Assembly: GCA_030374735.1 (NCBI GenBank)
Contig: JASCIV010000004.1
Location: 1 to 64,000 of the forward strand
Length of the DNA: 64,000 nt
Reading direction: 5' to 3'
Origin: Gracilaria caudata
Lineage: Eukaryota > Rhodophyta > Florideophyceae > Gracilariales > Gracilariaceae
Under the pieces are notes generated by a model. It had not been told where the DNA came from and did no database searches. It saw only the letters and a list, made by a program, of their open reading frames with translations. Each line of letters opens with the position of its first letter. Position 1 is the stretch's first letter. A program made the position numbers and the translations under genes. This document shows, in pieces, positions 1 through 9,932 of the stretch.

Positions 1-42
1 CACGCCCGCCCGCCCGTCTCGCGCAAGCGCCCCGCCTCCCTC

Positions 43-1239
43 ATGTTCAACTTCTCCAAGCCCGCCACGCGCCCACGCTCCGCCTCGGACCACCAAATAC
101 AGCTGCTCACCGACCTGCCCAACGCGCGTCGTCCGCACGACGCCCACATCCCGTGTCCGCGCGACCTCGACCACGACCACCGCTCGTCGCTGCAGCCGTC
201 GCATCTACCGCTGCACCAATGCGCCGACGTTGTGCACCACTCGCATGACCTACGCGACGACGACGACGCCGCCTCTCATCTGTTCCCCTTTCACGAGCCG
301 CTCTTGGGCACGCCCAGCACAGCTGCAAAACGAATGAGGTCATGTGCCGACTCCGACACCGCCAGCTCCAGCTGCAGAGACTTTGACGAACCGGAGGTAG
401 TCGCCCCAGACTCTGTGCCTGCTTTAGTCAATGATGTCAAGCGTATGTTGGAGTACGTCTCCAGCAAACCCTCGCTTCAAAATGGCTCGGCCAGTTTCTT
501 ACGCGACTATTTACGCACCATGTTGCTACAGAATGCACACCTTGCATCGGAGGCCATTCAGGCCGCGAGTAAGGCTCATCGGGCTGAGGTGATTGCTGGA
601 CGTCGCAAGTCTAGAGAACCGTTCAATAAGATTCCAGATGAGATTGCAAAGCATGTGTTTGCCTTTCTTGGCGGAAGAGACCTGGCGCGCGCGCGGGAGG
701 TGTGCAAGAGGTGGAACGACTTTGCCAGTGAAGAGCGTCTGTGGAAGACGCTTTGCACTCAGAACTGGAGGTCGTTACAGACCGACCAGCCGTTGTGGCG
801 CATTCTGGACAAGAACATTGCTCTGGGAGACCCAAACTGTTGGCGCAAAATATATCCGAAGATCGAAAAGACCCCAAGCTGGGCTTGTAGTCTGCAAAAG
901 GCGAATCGCTTCGTTTGTAACGTGATTGCTCATCAGATTTCGGGACCCCCTGTTGGTGGTGCTGGTCTTCCCAATTTGTTCTCAGTGGAACGGAGGTTTG
1001 ACATTGTCAATTTACAATACTTTGTAGTCGACCACGCATCTTTTCTGTATTTTGAACCGCAATCGGAGGAAGATCGTCGTGGCTGTGAAGAGTTTGTTGA
1101 GTATCTGAGCAGGAAAGAACATGCTGGACTTGCATTGGAGGGAAATTGGAGATTCTTCTTCATCCCGCCATGTGACTATACGCGTACGCAATTGGACTAC
1201 CATGGGCGCAGTCTTCTTGGCGTAGCACAAAGAGCATGA
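43..1239 (+). CDS. F-box protein, 398 aa
   Basis: Probable substrate-recognition subunit of an SCF ubiquitin ligase. Residues about 194-238 form a typical F-box: a Pro-containing start (FNKIPDEIAKHVFAFL), then an LARAREVCKRWND helix and a LWKTLC end. The first ~115 residues are low-complexity and rich in His, Asp and Pro. The last ~80 residues (about 320-398) form a folded-looking block ending GNWRFFFIPPCDY, which vaguely recalls the end of a SPOC domain; that second assignment is weak. The first ATG in frame is at 43, but the frame stays open to base 1, so the true start may lie left of the window. The gene stops at TGA 1237-1239. F-box identity is solid; the substrate is unknown. Confidence 0.8.
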   Translation: MFNFSKPATRPRSASDHQIQLLTDLPNARRPHDAHIPCPRDLDHDHRSSLQPSHLPLHQCADVVHHSHDLRDDDDAASHLFPFHEPLLGTPSTAAKRMRSCADSDTASSSCRDFDEPEVVAPDSVPALVNDVKRMLEYVSSKPSLQNGSASFLRDYLRTMLLQNAHLASEAIQAASKAHRAEVIAGRRKSREPFNKIPDEIAKHVFAFLGGRDLARAREVCKRWNDFASEERLWKTLCTQNWRSLQTDQPLWRILDKNIALGDPNCWRKIYPKIEKTPSWACSLQKANRFVCNVIAHQISGPPVGGAGLPNLFSVERRFDIVNLQYFVVDHASFLYFEPQSEEDRRGCEEFVEYLSRKEHAGLALEGNWRFFFIPPCDYTRTQLDYHGRSLLGVAQRA

Positions 1240-2194
1240 TATCCGCTCGGACCTACGTAATTTGAGAGGATGTCGCTCTCAGTATATGTCGTATGTGTGG
1301 AGCATTGATATTCGACAAGAAATTCGCAGATTATGAATGTATATAAGGTTATTGTTATGCAGCACTTGAACCTTTGCAGCGTCGAGAATAGAGAAAAGAG
1401 AACCCACGTTAATGTTTCACTGAAACAGTTGGTGGTATCCCCAAGCAATACTCTTCATTGTATCTTGCTTGGGGATGGGCACCTCTCCCAAACCTAGTAA
1501 TCCATCTTCCGTACTCTTCACGTAGAGTGAAAAAAGTAGTTGGTACTCGAGGAAGACCACTCTTCTGGACCTTCGCCCCAGGGAAACAGCTCCAATATCA
1601 TCTACAGCTTCTATTCTGCCACGACAGAGGTATTCACGATGTAACATGAATGAACAGAGAGAGATACTGTGTCTCAGTCGATGACGGTCTTCTCACAGGA
1701 ATCCGGATCCCCTTTTGGCGCAACCTATGGAGCATATGAGCAGGACATAAGCGGGGAGAAATGCATACGATACTTTGCATATGAAGTCCCTTGTTGCATG
1801 CGATCTGTTTTCCTGCCATGGTATCGCTGGTTTTCCGTTTAGGTCAAAGGCGTTTTTCTTTGGTTTCCCTTGGAGAACCATCGGTCACTCGTATATAAGC
1901 CTCAAACGAGTGTCCGTATTGCCGTGGAAATCCCAGTATATGATGGTTCAGGAGAAGACAAAAACATGCGCGAGTCGCAAAGAGATGAACTTGAAGTCTG
2001 AACAAATGATCGATTCATCTTTGATGATCTCGTGACCACGCACCTCGAAAAAAAAGTCGGCACCAGACAGCGTAATCTTGATGGCTCAGGAATTTTGGAC
2101 AAGCGTATATACGAAGGTACAGGGTACTGGTCGACGCCCGATAAAGATTCAAAAAGCCAAGAAATCATTTGAGGCCGTGGCTCTTTCGATGCAT
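1240..2194. other. Intergenic stretch, no convincing gene
   Basis: Short open frames on both strands here have no recognisable protein pattern. The only structure I see is a hairpin-forming inverted repeat at 1437-1476, listed separately. Confidence 0.5.
1437..1476. repeat. 12-bp perfect inverted repeat (hairpin)
   Basis: ATCCCCAAGCAA at 1437-1448 is the exact reverse complement of 1465-1476, with a 16-nt loop. GGTG and CACC lie just outside and extend the stem imperfectly. It sits about 200 bp past the F-box stop codon, so it could be a 3' RNA structure or a small foldback element. Confidence 0.6.
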
Positions 2195-2708
2195 TCATGC
2201 TCTTCTGAAATCCTCGCCTCTGTCAAACTCACGAATGCTGCATTTCCCAGCTTTCATAAGAGCGAAATGTAGCCCGCCACCTTGCGCATATTGAATCGTC
2301 TCCGTGGCACCACCCAAGAAAGACTGATTGAGAAACACCCTGGGAACTGTTGAGGCGCCTGTCATTTTCATCAACACAGATTGAACCTCTTTTGCAACTT
2401 CCGGAGGTACACTTCCATCATCCAGTTCAACAACAGCAGGCTTTGGAACGTTACATCCTTCTTGTGCAAGCCTTCGCGTCTCAGTCCACAAGGCTCGCTT
2501 AGCTGCGTCACAGTATCCGCAGTTTCTCTTACTAAATATCTTTCGTATCCGGGCATAAACAAGTGTTCAGAAGGTGGTTAGTTTGAGCCTTCGAAGCGTA
2601 GTCGCACAAAGCCAGCGCATTACTTACAACTACGTTGTTGCCATGAATTGTTTCTCGAACAAGATCTTCAGCAAGTGTTTCAGGAGATTTTGACGTGAGA
2701 TTTCCCAT
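2195..2708 (-). CDS. Glutaredoxin (two exons, CGYC active site)
   Basis: Thiol-disulfide oxidoreductase that uses glutathione. Proposed structure: exon 1 2708-2628, an 88-nt intron 2627-2540 (donor GTAAGT, acceptor AAAG), exon 2 2539-2195, giving 141 aa. The join is phase 0 and produces NNVVIFSKRNCGYCDAAK, the classic beta-strand plus active site, with CGYC at about residues 33-36. Exon 2 carries the expected later motifs: TVPRVFLNQSFLGG (cis-Pro in TVP) and the GG glutathione-binding step before the final helix. The N-terminus MGNLTS fits an N-myristoylation consensus (Gly2, Ser6), although an in-frame open stretch continues upstream without a better ATG. CGYC rather than CPYC still suggests a class I dithiol type. 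The family call is secure; the exon join is inferred. Confidence 0.85.
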
Positions 2709-3219
2709 TTGCAAGGTAGGGTGAAGACTATTCTTCTTGAAGCCCCGATCGTTTCCTTGACAGTGTTCTCTCTCTTCTTTTGCGATGAACAACGATGATG
2801 AACAACCAAGCAAGGCAATGCAAGGCTCTCCGTTGTCTTGAAAACCATCTGTAGATTGCGGGTGACCACCTAATTTGTTGCAAAGGTCAAAGGGTGCTCA
2901 CGCTCGTATCCACAGGATGCTGCAATCTGCCTGCCAATCCCAACTCAGCATCCAACGCGTTTTTGACAAGTGTGCAGCTTCTTCAGAGCCAGCAGGTCGG
3001 CAGGTTGAGCACGTCACTAGCTAGTCGTAACTTCAGAAGTTGCGACAAGCCGACACCCATGTATCTACGACATCCGTGTCTTGCCCGCATGCAGAGGACA
3101 CCACATGCGCTACACTAAGGCGGAGATGGATACGGACAATAATCATGAGAGACTTGATGTTCTTGAAGGTTATGGTACCCTGGTAGTGAACGAGTGTCAT
3201 CCAACAAGCTGTCCAAGAC
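2709..3219. other. Intergenic, nothing recognised
   Basis: About 510 bp lie between the glutaredoxin start and the stop of the large Sel1-repeat gene. Small open frames are present without support. Confidence 0.4.
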
Positions 3220-6200
3220 TTAATGAAGCTCTACACCTGATCGTTGGGCATGCGTTTCTATAGCAGCGCAAAGCTCGATGTCCTTCTCGACTTGCTCCGA
3301 CCCAGTCCTCAACATGTTCCACACGCTTCGCATATGCTTAGCGCCGACAGTAACCGAAGATTCACATTTCACCGCCTTTCTAATGTACAGTTTTGCTTTA
3401 GCCACGTCATATATCCCTCCACTTTGTTCAGCCAATATAAGGTAAGCTAGCGCATACATGGCGTTCACGTCTCCTTCCTCAGCCAGCGACTCAAAGAGCT
3501 CGACTGCTCTTCCGAGGTTTGCTTGCAGCTGGTTTGCTTCGATCTGCAGCAAAAGTGCAAGATTATACTTTGCGTGTGCATGATTTGTCACTCTAAGCAC
3601 TCGTTCGTAAAGCGACATTGCCCCTCTTGGATCTTGTCCTACTCCGTCTCCTCCAGTTTGCAACAGAGTTGCGAGACTGTACATTGCCCCTATATGATTT
3701 CCTTCGTCAATTGCGCGCTGGTATAGGGTGATTGCCTCCTTCAAATTTGGATCAAGTCCGGGTGCTCCGTAATGGCGAAGTAGGGCAAGGCTGAACATAG
3801 CCTCTACATTTTCGTCTTCGAGAATAGCTCGCTCATACAACTTAACTGACCTCTCAATATCTGGGTCTAGCCCTTCGCCGCCTTTCTCAAGGAGAAGGGC
3901 CAAGTTGAACATGGCATACGCATCATCCCATTCCCTTATAAGGCGCTCGTATAATGCAGCTGCTCGATGGGCGTTTTTCTGTACCCCTTTCGTACCAGCG
4001 TCTAGTAACACGGCTAGACTGTAAATTGAACGTACATAACCCAACTCTTCTATTGCTAGGTTCTCCTGCTTCGTCGTAACACAGCTTTTCCTGATATCTT
4101 CGTACCCTGCTTGTTTCGTCAGTATCTTTTTGGATAAACCTCGGCTGTGCAAATGTATTCTTCCTTTACTGACTGCCAATTCGAGTAAAGCGAGGCGAGT
4201 TCTGCCGTTTTCAGCTGAGAATCTTTCCGGTTCAATTCCGAGAAGACGGCAAATGTTCTCATTTCCGGAACTCGCCGATTCGACGCAAGAAATTGCTTGG
4301 GCAATGTCACACAATGCACGCAATGGGGTTCTGTTGGTCTGTATTAGAAACAATAGCTGCTGCATCGCTAAGGAAGCCTTTTGATGATGGTTCTGCGGGT
4401 CGCATATGAGATATGCATTGAGTACATCCATGAGGGGCCTATATATGTACCCCTTATCCCCCTCTAAAAGCAACACTTTTTCACAAGCAGGTAAGACGTG
4501 CTCCCGGAATTTGATTTCATCGTCATCTGTAAGTTCGACAGATACTGCTGTTGTCGACAACATTGTGGCTACAAAGCTTCGCAAGATATCGAGACCTCGG
4601 TGGTAATCCTCAGAGTTTTCGCCATCGTCGAATAGCAGTTCCATGCATTTCATAAGTGCATCTGCCCTTCCGTATTGCAAAGCTGCCATCTCGTAAAGAG
4701 TCGCCGCTCGTGAGGGTTCCAAAGTGCTTGCAAGGGTCATCATGACATCTACATTGTTCCCTTTGAAGCCAGCGGATGACGTCGAATTCGAATGGTTGTA
4801 GTGATCTCTCACTGCGTCTTGTACCAATAAGCAAGTATGCATCAGAACGGCATCATCTGCTTCGTTGTAGCTCACAGCCTGTACTCGCTTGATTGGGAGT
4901 TCCACGAAGTGGCTCATGATGCCGGCTATATCGTCACGTATCTGCGGGGTCTTCTGCCCTACGACACAAGGCTGTCGTAGCAATCCCTTGCTTTCTAATT
5001 CATACCTACATATGACAGCTCGAAATGGAGGCCATTCGTTCCAAGTCCAAAAAGAAGACTTTGTCGTCGTTTGCAATCTTACAGTCCCGGATACTTGTTG
5101 GTCATTGCCAACGTAGTCCACATCGACGCAAGATATCTTGAGTTCTTTTTGCCAATCTCTGAAACCTTCTAGACGCCCTAGGAACGCGTCTCGCCACCAC
5201 CGCCAACGAAATTCATCGGAATCGGCCCATACTTCAACTGTACACTCATCTGGAGTTTTAAGCTTCAACAGAATCGATATTCTTTGTGGTGCACAGATTG
5301 GTGTTATTATCAATCCGGGTTGTACTAGGCCATCGCCTTCACTGCTATTAGTTCCAGGTCCCTCGAAAATGGCATCCAGACCTTCTGTCTTTAAATTCGA
5401 TGGTTCCGCACCATACTTCTGTTTAGGGGCACTTATATGTAGAGAAGGAAAAGATAAAACGAAAAGCATAACCGTTGCTAAATAAGCATCATCCTCAGAA
5501 TACATGCAATCTTGGATGACTTGCGAATCAGGCAGAAGTATTGACTCCAAGAAGTTCTGCAATTCCCATATTAGTCGGCATTGAACGCAACGGCGATCAA
5601 GAGCTTTAGGGTCTTGTATACATTCCAAAACGGCCAATATCGCTGGGCTCAAAGGAACCTGAAGACTCAGTTCACGAAAGTCTTTTCCGTTTGCCCTCTT
5701 GAAGAAATCGTCTCCGGACTTTCCTTCATTCTTCTTCGCCCATCGTGCAAGAAAGGAACGGACGGACTCCATTCGATACCCCATAAATGTTACAAATTGG
5801 TCCATATATTTGTATTTGTGATTCTTGTCAGCAATCCGACGCGTCAGCCGTCTTTTCTCTAGTTCATAGTTCACCTCCCGAAGTCTTGTACCATATTCTT
5901 CCGCAGGCTGTCCAATTTCGCACAGCTCCACTCTGTCAGGTCCAAGACAGAAAGTTCTCCATTCTTCATTCAGTTCTTCAAGCAAAAAGGAGACCTGACA
6001 CCCGGCGACAAGCGCCATCCAAACATCAATTAATTCACCTACCCTTGCAACAAGTCTGTTGTTTGTGGCTGGTAGTGAGATCAAGTTAGTCCCAATTGGA
6101 AAAGCGCTTCTAATAACACCGTTATCGGCTGTATAAACTTGCTTTCTCGATGGCCTATTGCGAGACACTTTCTGATCTGGAATGTTTAGCTGGGCACGTA

Positions 6201-7602
6201 GAGTTGCGACCGCTTGGTCAGTATCCACGTTATACATTGTGGGTTCAAAACTTGCCGCTACTGATGACTCTGAAGAGCTGCTACTTGAAGACGAAGAATC
6301 GTCATCACTTGAACTACATGATGTGCTCTCACATGATTTACGACGGGCCCGTTGCTTCGCTTCCGATCGGCGGGAAAGCATGCCCATATAGATCAGGATA
6401 GTCAACCACTCCAGTTTGTTGATGTCAAACCCTCGGATCTCTCGAACATGAATCGATTTAACTGGGAGCTCTGCGATAAACTCTGTTAGAATATCGCGAT
6501 AAGCGTCATAGCCATAAGGAATGAGATCGTCGTACTCTTCTAAACCCTCTAAATCCTTCAAATGTGGATCCTTCAAATGTGGAACGCTGAACGGAAGGGT
6601 ATCTCCATTTCGGATAGCAAGTTCAAACAGCTCTTGTTTCACAACGCGTCCATCACTCATTTGTGAGTCAGCGGGCCACGCATCCCACAGAAAGGGGCCC
6701 AATCCGTGACCATACTCGAAGTCAGGCCAAAGCTGTAAAGTTGCCGACGCTAGCACTTGCGTGCTGAAGTATCGGCCGCGCTGTCGTAGCCTATTTATTG
6801 CAGTTAGGCTATGGTCGTATGGCTGCGCGTCTGGATCAGGAACAACATCGAACTCAGAAAGCCAGTCCTTGAGACCTTGAGCGGCGAAGGCTGCTGCCCA
6901 ATAAACCCAAACCTCTACTGGTTTAAGAGGGACTTGTCGGAGGGAGCGCTTGCTATGACGGCCACAAATCCTGAGACACTGGTCATACACAAAGGAGAAA
7001 GCTATACGAAACCACTGTATAACACCGTAAACCGGATCCAAAATATGAACCCTGTCATCGGCATGGGTGAGTATATTGATATCACCATATGCCAGGAAAC
7101 TGTGTAGGTGTCCATGCATGATCTGATTATCGATTATCTTTTCGTTAACTAAGATATGATCTGCAACGAAAGCCGCAGTGAATGGTTCATCGGAATTGCG
7201 CTTCTTCTGTTTCTTATGACGCATATCTGGCAATCGATATGCGATTCCTATGGCTTTGAGAGCAAGTATGGAGGATTTTGCCCATGCGCGAAAGCAGTGG
7301 AGCTGCCACAAGCCCCATAGCGTGCGAAACATGTGTCGTAGAGCGAACAGAGACGCGATGAGGGCAGCACACGTTTCTTTATAGTCACGGGCAAGTGCCT
7401 GTATGACGCAGTACGCAACAACATACAGAAACGGTATACCACTCCAAAACAGATTCTGGTAAGCGGCATTGCGCGTATGTTTGACAGTTCTCCACTTCTC
7501 AGAGATGAAGTCTTTCTCGGAAATTATAGTCCACGGGGCGAACGCTGCGACGTAAGCGCAGAGCACAAACCAGAAAGAATCAGCAACCTCTTCAACTTCC
7601 AT
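3220..7602 (-). CDS. Very large membrane protein with C-terminal Sel1-like repeats, 1460 aa
   Basis: Function unknown. The first ATG is at 7602; a TTG four codons earlier is not a likely start. Three hydrophobic segments fall near residues 9-27, 52-71 and 78-98, so the N-terminus is probably membrane-anchored. An acidic, very Ser-rich tract lies around residues 425-450. A long central part (about 450-1150) has no pattern I recognise. Roughly residues 1190-1400 hold five or six Sel1-type (TPR-like) units of 36-37 residues with the repeating scheme A-ALYER / A-A-Y-LALLL / G----- (for example AHRAAALYERLI and AMFNLALLLEKGGEGLDP). Sel1 repeats are protein-protein scaffolds, in yeast Hrd3/animal SEL1L at the ER. 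A 15-bp tandem duplication (6553-6582) adds an extra PHLKD copy. It is intronless over 4.4 kb. A scaffold at an internal membrane is inference only. Confidence 0.75.
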   Translation of the reverse strand: MEVEEVADSFWFVLCAYVAAFAPWTIISEKDFISEKWRTVKHTRNAAYQNLFWSGIPFLYVVAYCVIQALARDYKETCAALIASLFALRHMFRTLWGLWQLHCFRAWAKSSILALKAIGIAYRLPDMRHKKQKKRNSDEPFTAAFVADHILVNEKIIDNQIMHGHLHSFLAYGDINILTHADDRVHILDPVYGVIQWFRIAFSFVYDQCLRICGRHSKRSLRQVPLKPVEVWVYWAAAFAAQGLKDWLSEFDVVPDPDAQPYDHSLTAINRLRQRGRYFSTQVLASATLQLWPDFEYGHGLGPFLWDAWPADSQMSDGRVVKQELFELAIRNGDTLPFSVPHLKDPHLKDLEGLEEYDDLIPYGYDAYRDILTEFIAELPVKSIHVREIRGFDINKLEWLTILIYMGMLSRRSEAKQRARRKSCESTSCSSSDDDSSSSSSSSSESSVAASFEPTMYNVDTDQAVATLRAQLNIPDQKVSRNRPSRKQVYTADNGVIRSAFPIGTNLISLPATNNRLVARVGELIDVWMALVAGCQVSFLLEELNEEWRTFCLGPDRVELCEIGQPAEEYGTRLREVNYELEKRRLTRRIADKNHKYKYMDQFVTFMGYRMESVRSFLARWAKKNEGKSGDDFFKRANGKDFRELSLQVPLSPAILAVLECIQDPKALDRRCVQCRLIWELQNFLESILLPDSQVIQDCMYSEDDAYLATVMLFVLSFPSLHISAPKQKYGAEPSNLKTEGLDAIFEGPGTNSSEGDGLVQPGLIITPICAPQRISILLKLKTPDECTVEVWADSDEFRWRWWRDAFLGRLEGFRDWQKELKISCVDVDYVGNDQQVSGTVRLQTTTKSSFWTWNEWPPFRAVICRYELESKGLLRQPCVVGQKTPQIRDDIAGIMSHFVELPIKRVQAVSYNEADDAVLMHTCLLVQDAVRDHYNHSNSTSSAGFKGNNVDVMMTLASTLEPSRAATLYEMAALQYGRADALMKCMELLFDDGENSEDYHRGLDILRSFVATMLSTTAVSVELTDDDEIKFREHVLPACEKVLLLEGDKGYIYRPLMDVLNAYLICDPQNHHQKASLAMQQLLFLIQTNRTPLRALCDIAQAISCVESASSGNENICRLLGIEPERFSAENGRTRLALLELAVSKGRIHLHSRGLSKKILTKQAGYEDIRKSCVTTKQENLAIEELGYVRSIYSLAVLLDAGTKGVQKNAHRAAALYERLIREWDDAYAMFNLALLLEKGGEGLDPDIERSVKLYERAILEDENVEAMFSLALLRHYGAPGLDPNLKEAITLYQRAIDEGNHIGAMYSLATLLQTGGDGVGQDPRGAMSLYERVLRVTNHAHAKYNLALLLQIEANQLQANLGRAVELFESLAEEGDVNAMYALAYLILAEQSGGIYDVAKAKLYIRKAVKCESSVTVGAKHMRSVWNMLRTGSEQVEKDIELCAAIETHAQRSGVELH
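6553..6582. repeat. 15-bp tandem duplication in coding sequence
   Basis: ATCCTTCAAATGTGG occurs twice without a gap and keeps the reading frame, giving the protein string HLKDPHLKD. It looks like a recent in-frame slippage event. Confidence 0.85.
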
Positions 7603-8043
7603 GTGCTGGGGCAAAGATGGGTTAAAGCTAGATGTTGCGGCTTCGACGACGGGCGAGGATCCCCAACGTCACATGACTTCACGACAGGAAAGCACCACAA
7701 CCGCTCTCTCAAACATGCAGCATCTGCATCACGTTCTGGTATCACTCACCAGAGGAATATTTTAATCTCAAAAAGTTGAAATACAGCGCTGGCAGCTTGT
7801 TGCCCACGTTGAACGGTTTGAACGACAGTACTGCACCGGACATACTTCGTAACTCCGCCTTTTTTGTGGGTTCTCACATCTCTTTCAGCCTTACCTCACG
7901 GATTATGGCAGGAAGCGACAGACGACATGGTGGTTCAATCAACCGCACAAAGTGAGATCATGTGGGGAGTTTTGAGGCTTTAAACTCCTGGTAACAGATA
8001 GCGCGTCGGTGTCATGGACAATTTGGGGAAACTCCACGAGTTT
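7603..8043. other. Upstream region of the Sel1-repeat gene
   Basis: Non-coding by inspection. It presumably contains the 5' UTR and promoter of the gene ending at 3220. No clear TATA element could be assigned. Confidence 0.35.
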
Positions 8044-8422
8044 CCCTAGTGTCTATTCGACCGTGGCCTCATATGAGGCCAAAAACAATCAACATTCAGT
8101 AGAAATTTTATTACTTTGAGCAGTTTTTTTAGCGGTTTTGAAGACTTCGTCTTCAAACCCAGCTATCGCGCTTAAAACAATTCTTAGCCTCAGCTGATTT
8201 TCATCATCTTAGAGAAGAGATGAATAAGCGTGTATCCACGAATCACCCAGAGTTACAAAAAATGCTACTATTCATAGCAAGAGCTTAGAAAACCGGCTTT
8301 TTTCGTACCAAAATCAACGATTCTTATCGAAATCAACGCGTAAAAATATGCGTATGAGGGGTCAAAATCGTGCAAAAAATAATCGTTTTCGCACAATGAA
8401 ATCGGTCGAATAGACACTAGGG
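8044..8422. mobile_element. Non-coding MITE-like element with 20-bp terminal inverted repeats
   Basis: Bases 8044-8063 (CCCTAGTGTCTATTCGACCG) are the exact reverse complement of 8403-8422. The 379-bp interior is AT-rich, has no open frame and contains smaller palindromes (8065-8080, GGCCTCATATGAGGCC; and GAAGACTTCGTCTTC near 8140). Size, matched termini and lack of coding capacity are typical of a miniature inverted-repeat transposable element. No clear target-site duplication is visible. A TA lies two or three bases inside each end, which leaves a Tc1/mariner-type origin possible. Confidence 0.7.
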
Positions 8423-9195
8423 CCTACTGGAGCTAGATACGCAACTGAGGGCGATAATAACGGGTCCAGACAAGAAGTCCTACTGTATTCCATTCGTATT
8501 TTGGTTCAGGGGTACACACGAAACTTTCGTGTCGAAAGTACACCGAAGTGCCGGTTCGGACTGTGACCGCCTAGGGAAGTTCAGGGGGACGTTGACTGTC
8601 GACTACGCGGAGGCGGCGCGGTACTAGTATATCTGTGGATACGAAGGTAGCAAGATATCCAGCGCCGGCGGTATACGGTCGCGGCTGTCAGCTGTTGCAC
8701 CATTCGTTCGAGGCGCAGCACGAGTGTGATGCTCCGTGAGTCGGCCGGGGAAACGCTTCGGCAAAACGTTTCTCCGACTCACCGAAGCCGCCATGCACAT
8801 CGAAAGGGGTCACACCTTGCGGCATGTCGTTACACATGCACATGACATTGAACTCGAATAGAACCCACCATTGGTGCCAGGCACAATGTAATGTTACGAA
8901 GGATAATGATCTCATTGAAATGAATGAATATTTGTGAAATGCGTTTGTGAAAAACGTGATTGGCTGTATGTCCTGTGCGCAGTAAGATGTTACAAGGGTA
9001 CGCGTACCGAAAATCCACGTTTTTCAGACGTGGGATTCACGTACGGCTGGGCAACCCTTGTCGAGTACATGGTATCGATCTCTTCCATGTACGGGTTTTT
9101 TTGGAATAGGTACACCCGCCAAAAGCAATGGCCAAGACAAACAGCTTTTGTCTACATCCCCCTTCTTTCCCAGAACAAATTCTTCCTTCATCGAT
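8423..9195. other. Intergenic, no gene recognised
   Basis: Contains small imperfect hairpins (for example AACTTTCG / CGAAAGT near 8522-8541 and a GAGTCGG / CCGACTC pair near 8737-8780). No protein-like pattern was found. Confidence 0.4.
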
Positions 9196-9417
9196 ATGGT
9201 AGATTCAACCCCTCAAAATACAGTTCTAAATGATAATTCTGACACAGGATCTCTTTTCGACTGCAACGAAAATAATCATGAAACCGCGTTTGAAATGTTT
9301 TGCGATGAGGACGATCAAGAACGAATTATTGTCACAGCTCTAGGAGCAGCAGAGGAAAATTTGGTCTATGATTCTGTTCTGTGCAAATGGCGTGAAGGAG
9401 TGACCTTTACACTGTGA
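9196..9417 (+). CDS. Possible small acidic protein, 73 aa
   Basis: An open frame starts at ATG 9196 (MVDSTPQNTV) and ends at TGA 9415-9417. The product is acidic and Asn/Asp/Glu-rich, with no membrane segment and no known motif. It lies about 500 bp upstream of the first cyclooxygenase gene on the same strand and is followed at once by two hairpins. It could be a short real gene, a relic, or chance. I do not recognise it. Confidence 0.25.
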   Translation: MVDSTPQNTVLNDNSDTGSLFDCNENNHETAFEMFCDEDDQERIIVTALGAAEENLVYDSVLCKWREGVTFTL

Positions 9418-9458
9418 AACCTCAGCTGACCAAACGAGCTTACGCACAAGACCTTGAG

Positions 9459-9535
9459 GAGCTCACTGGTCCCAGGGGCTAGTGAGCTCGCGGTTGAGCT
9501 TCGGCACTGCTGTTGTCCAGCGGGGACAACAGCAG
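9459..9535. repeat. Two adjacent stem-loops
   Basis: Hairpin 1: GAGCTCACT at 9459-9467 pairs with 9481-9489 (13-nt loop). Hairpin 2: CTGCTGTTGTCC at 9507-9518 pairs perfectly with 9524-9535 (5-nt loop). They lie just downstream of the small open frame and 400 bp upstream of a cyclooxygenase start. Function unknown. Confidence 0.65.
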
Positions 9536-9932
9536 AACCGAATTGACAATTATAGACAGGGTAGCGTGCGGATCTGACCTAGATTCTGACGAGTCTGCTC
9601 TGATGTCGACAAGTAGGTGGCTTTTCGCTGCTGCAATTGATTAGATTACAGGGTAGGTGGTGACTCTGTGGCAAACAGCCTGTCCTTCAAACGACGCCAA
9701 CTTGAGATTTCATCCCTACCCTTGTAAGCGGTGCCCATGGCACTGCCTGGAAACAGAATTAAGCATTCATACATAACCGAAAACCTCCGATCGCTTGTTT
9801 CGCTCACTGTCACCAGAGAGGAGAGCCATATCCTTGTACGTTGAGCCGTTGACCTTCTGTTGCACCCTAGAGCTTTTGTGTCACACACTTTGGCGCCCCG
9901 ATACCTTTTCCGTCCCTCATTTCTTTTGCAAA

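Noticed and set aside
9795..9932. 46-residue N-terminal extension of the first cyclooxygenase
   Set aside because: Not present in the paralogue; includes Cys-rich, non-conserved sequence. ATG 9933 aligns both proteins.
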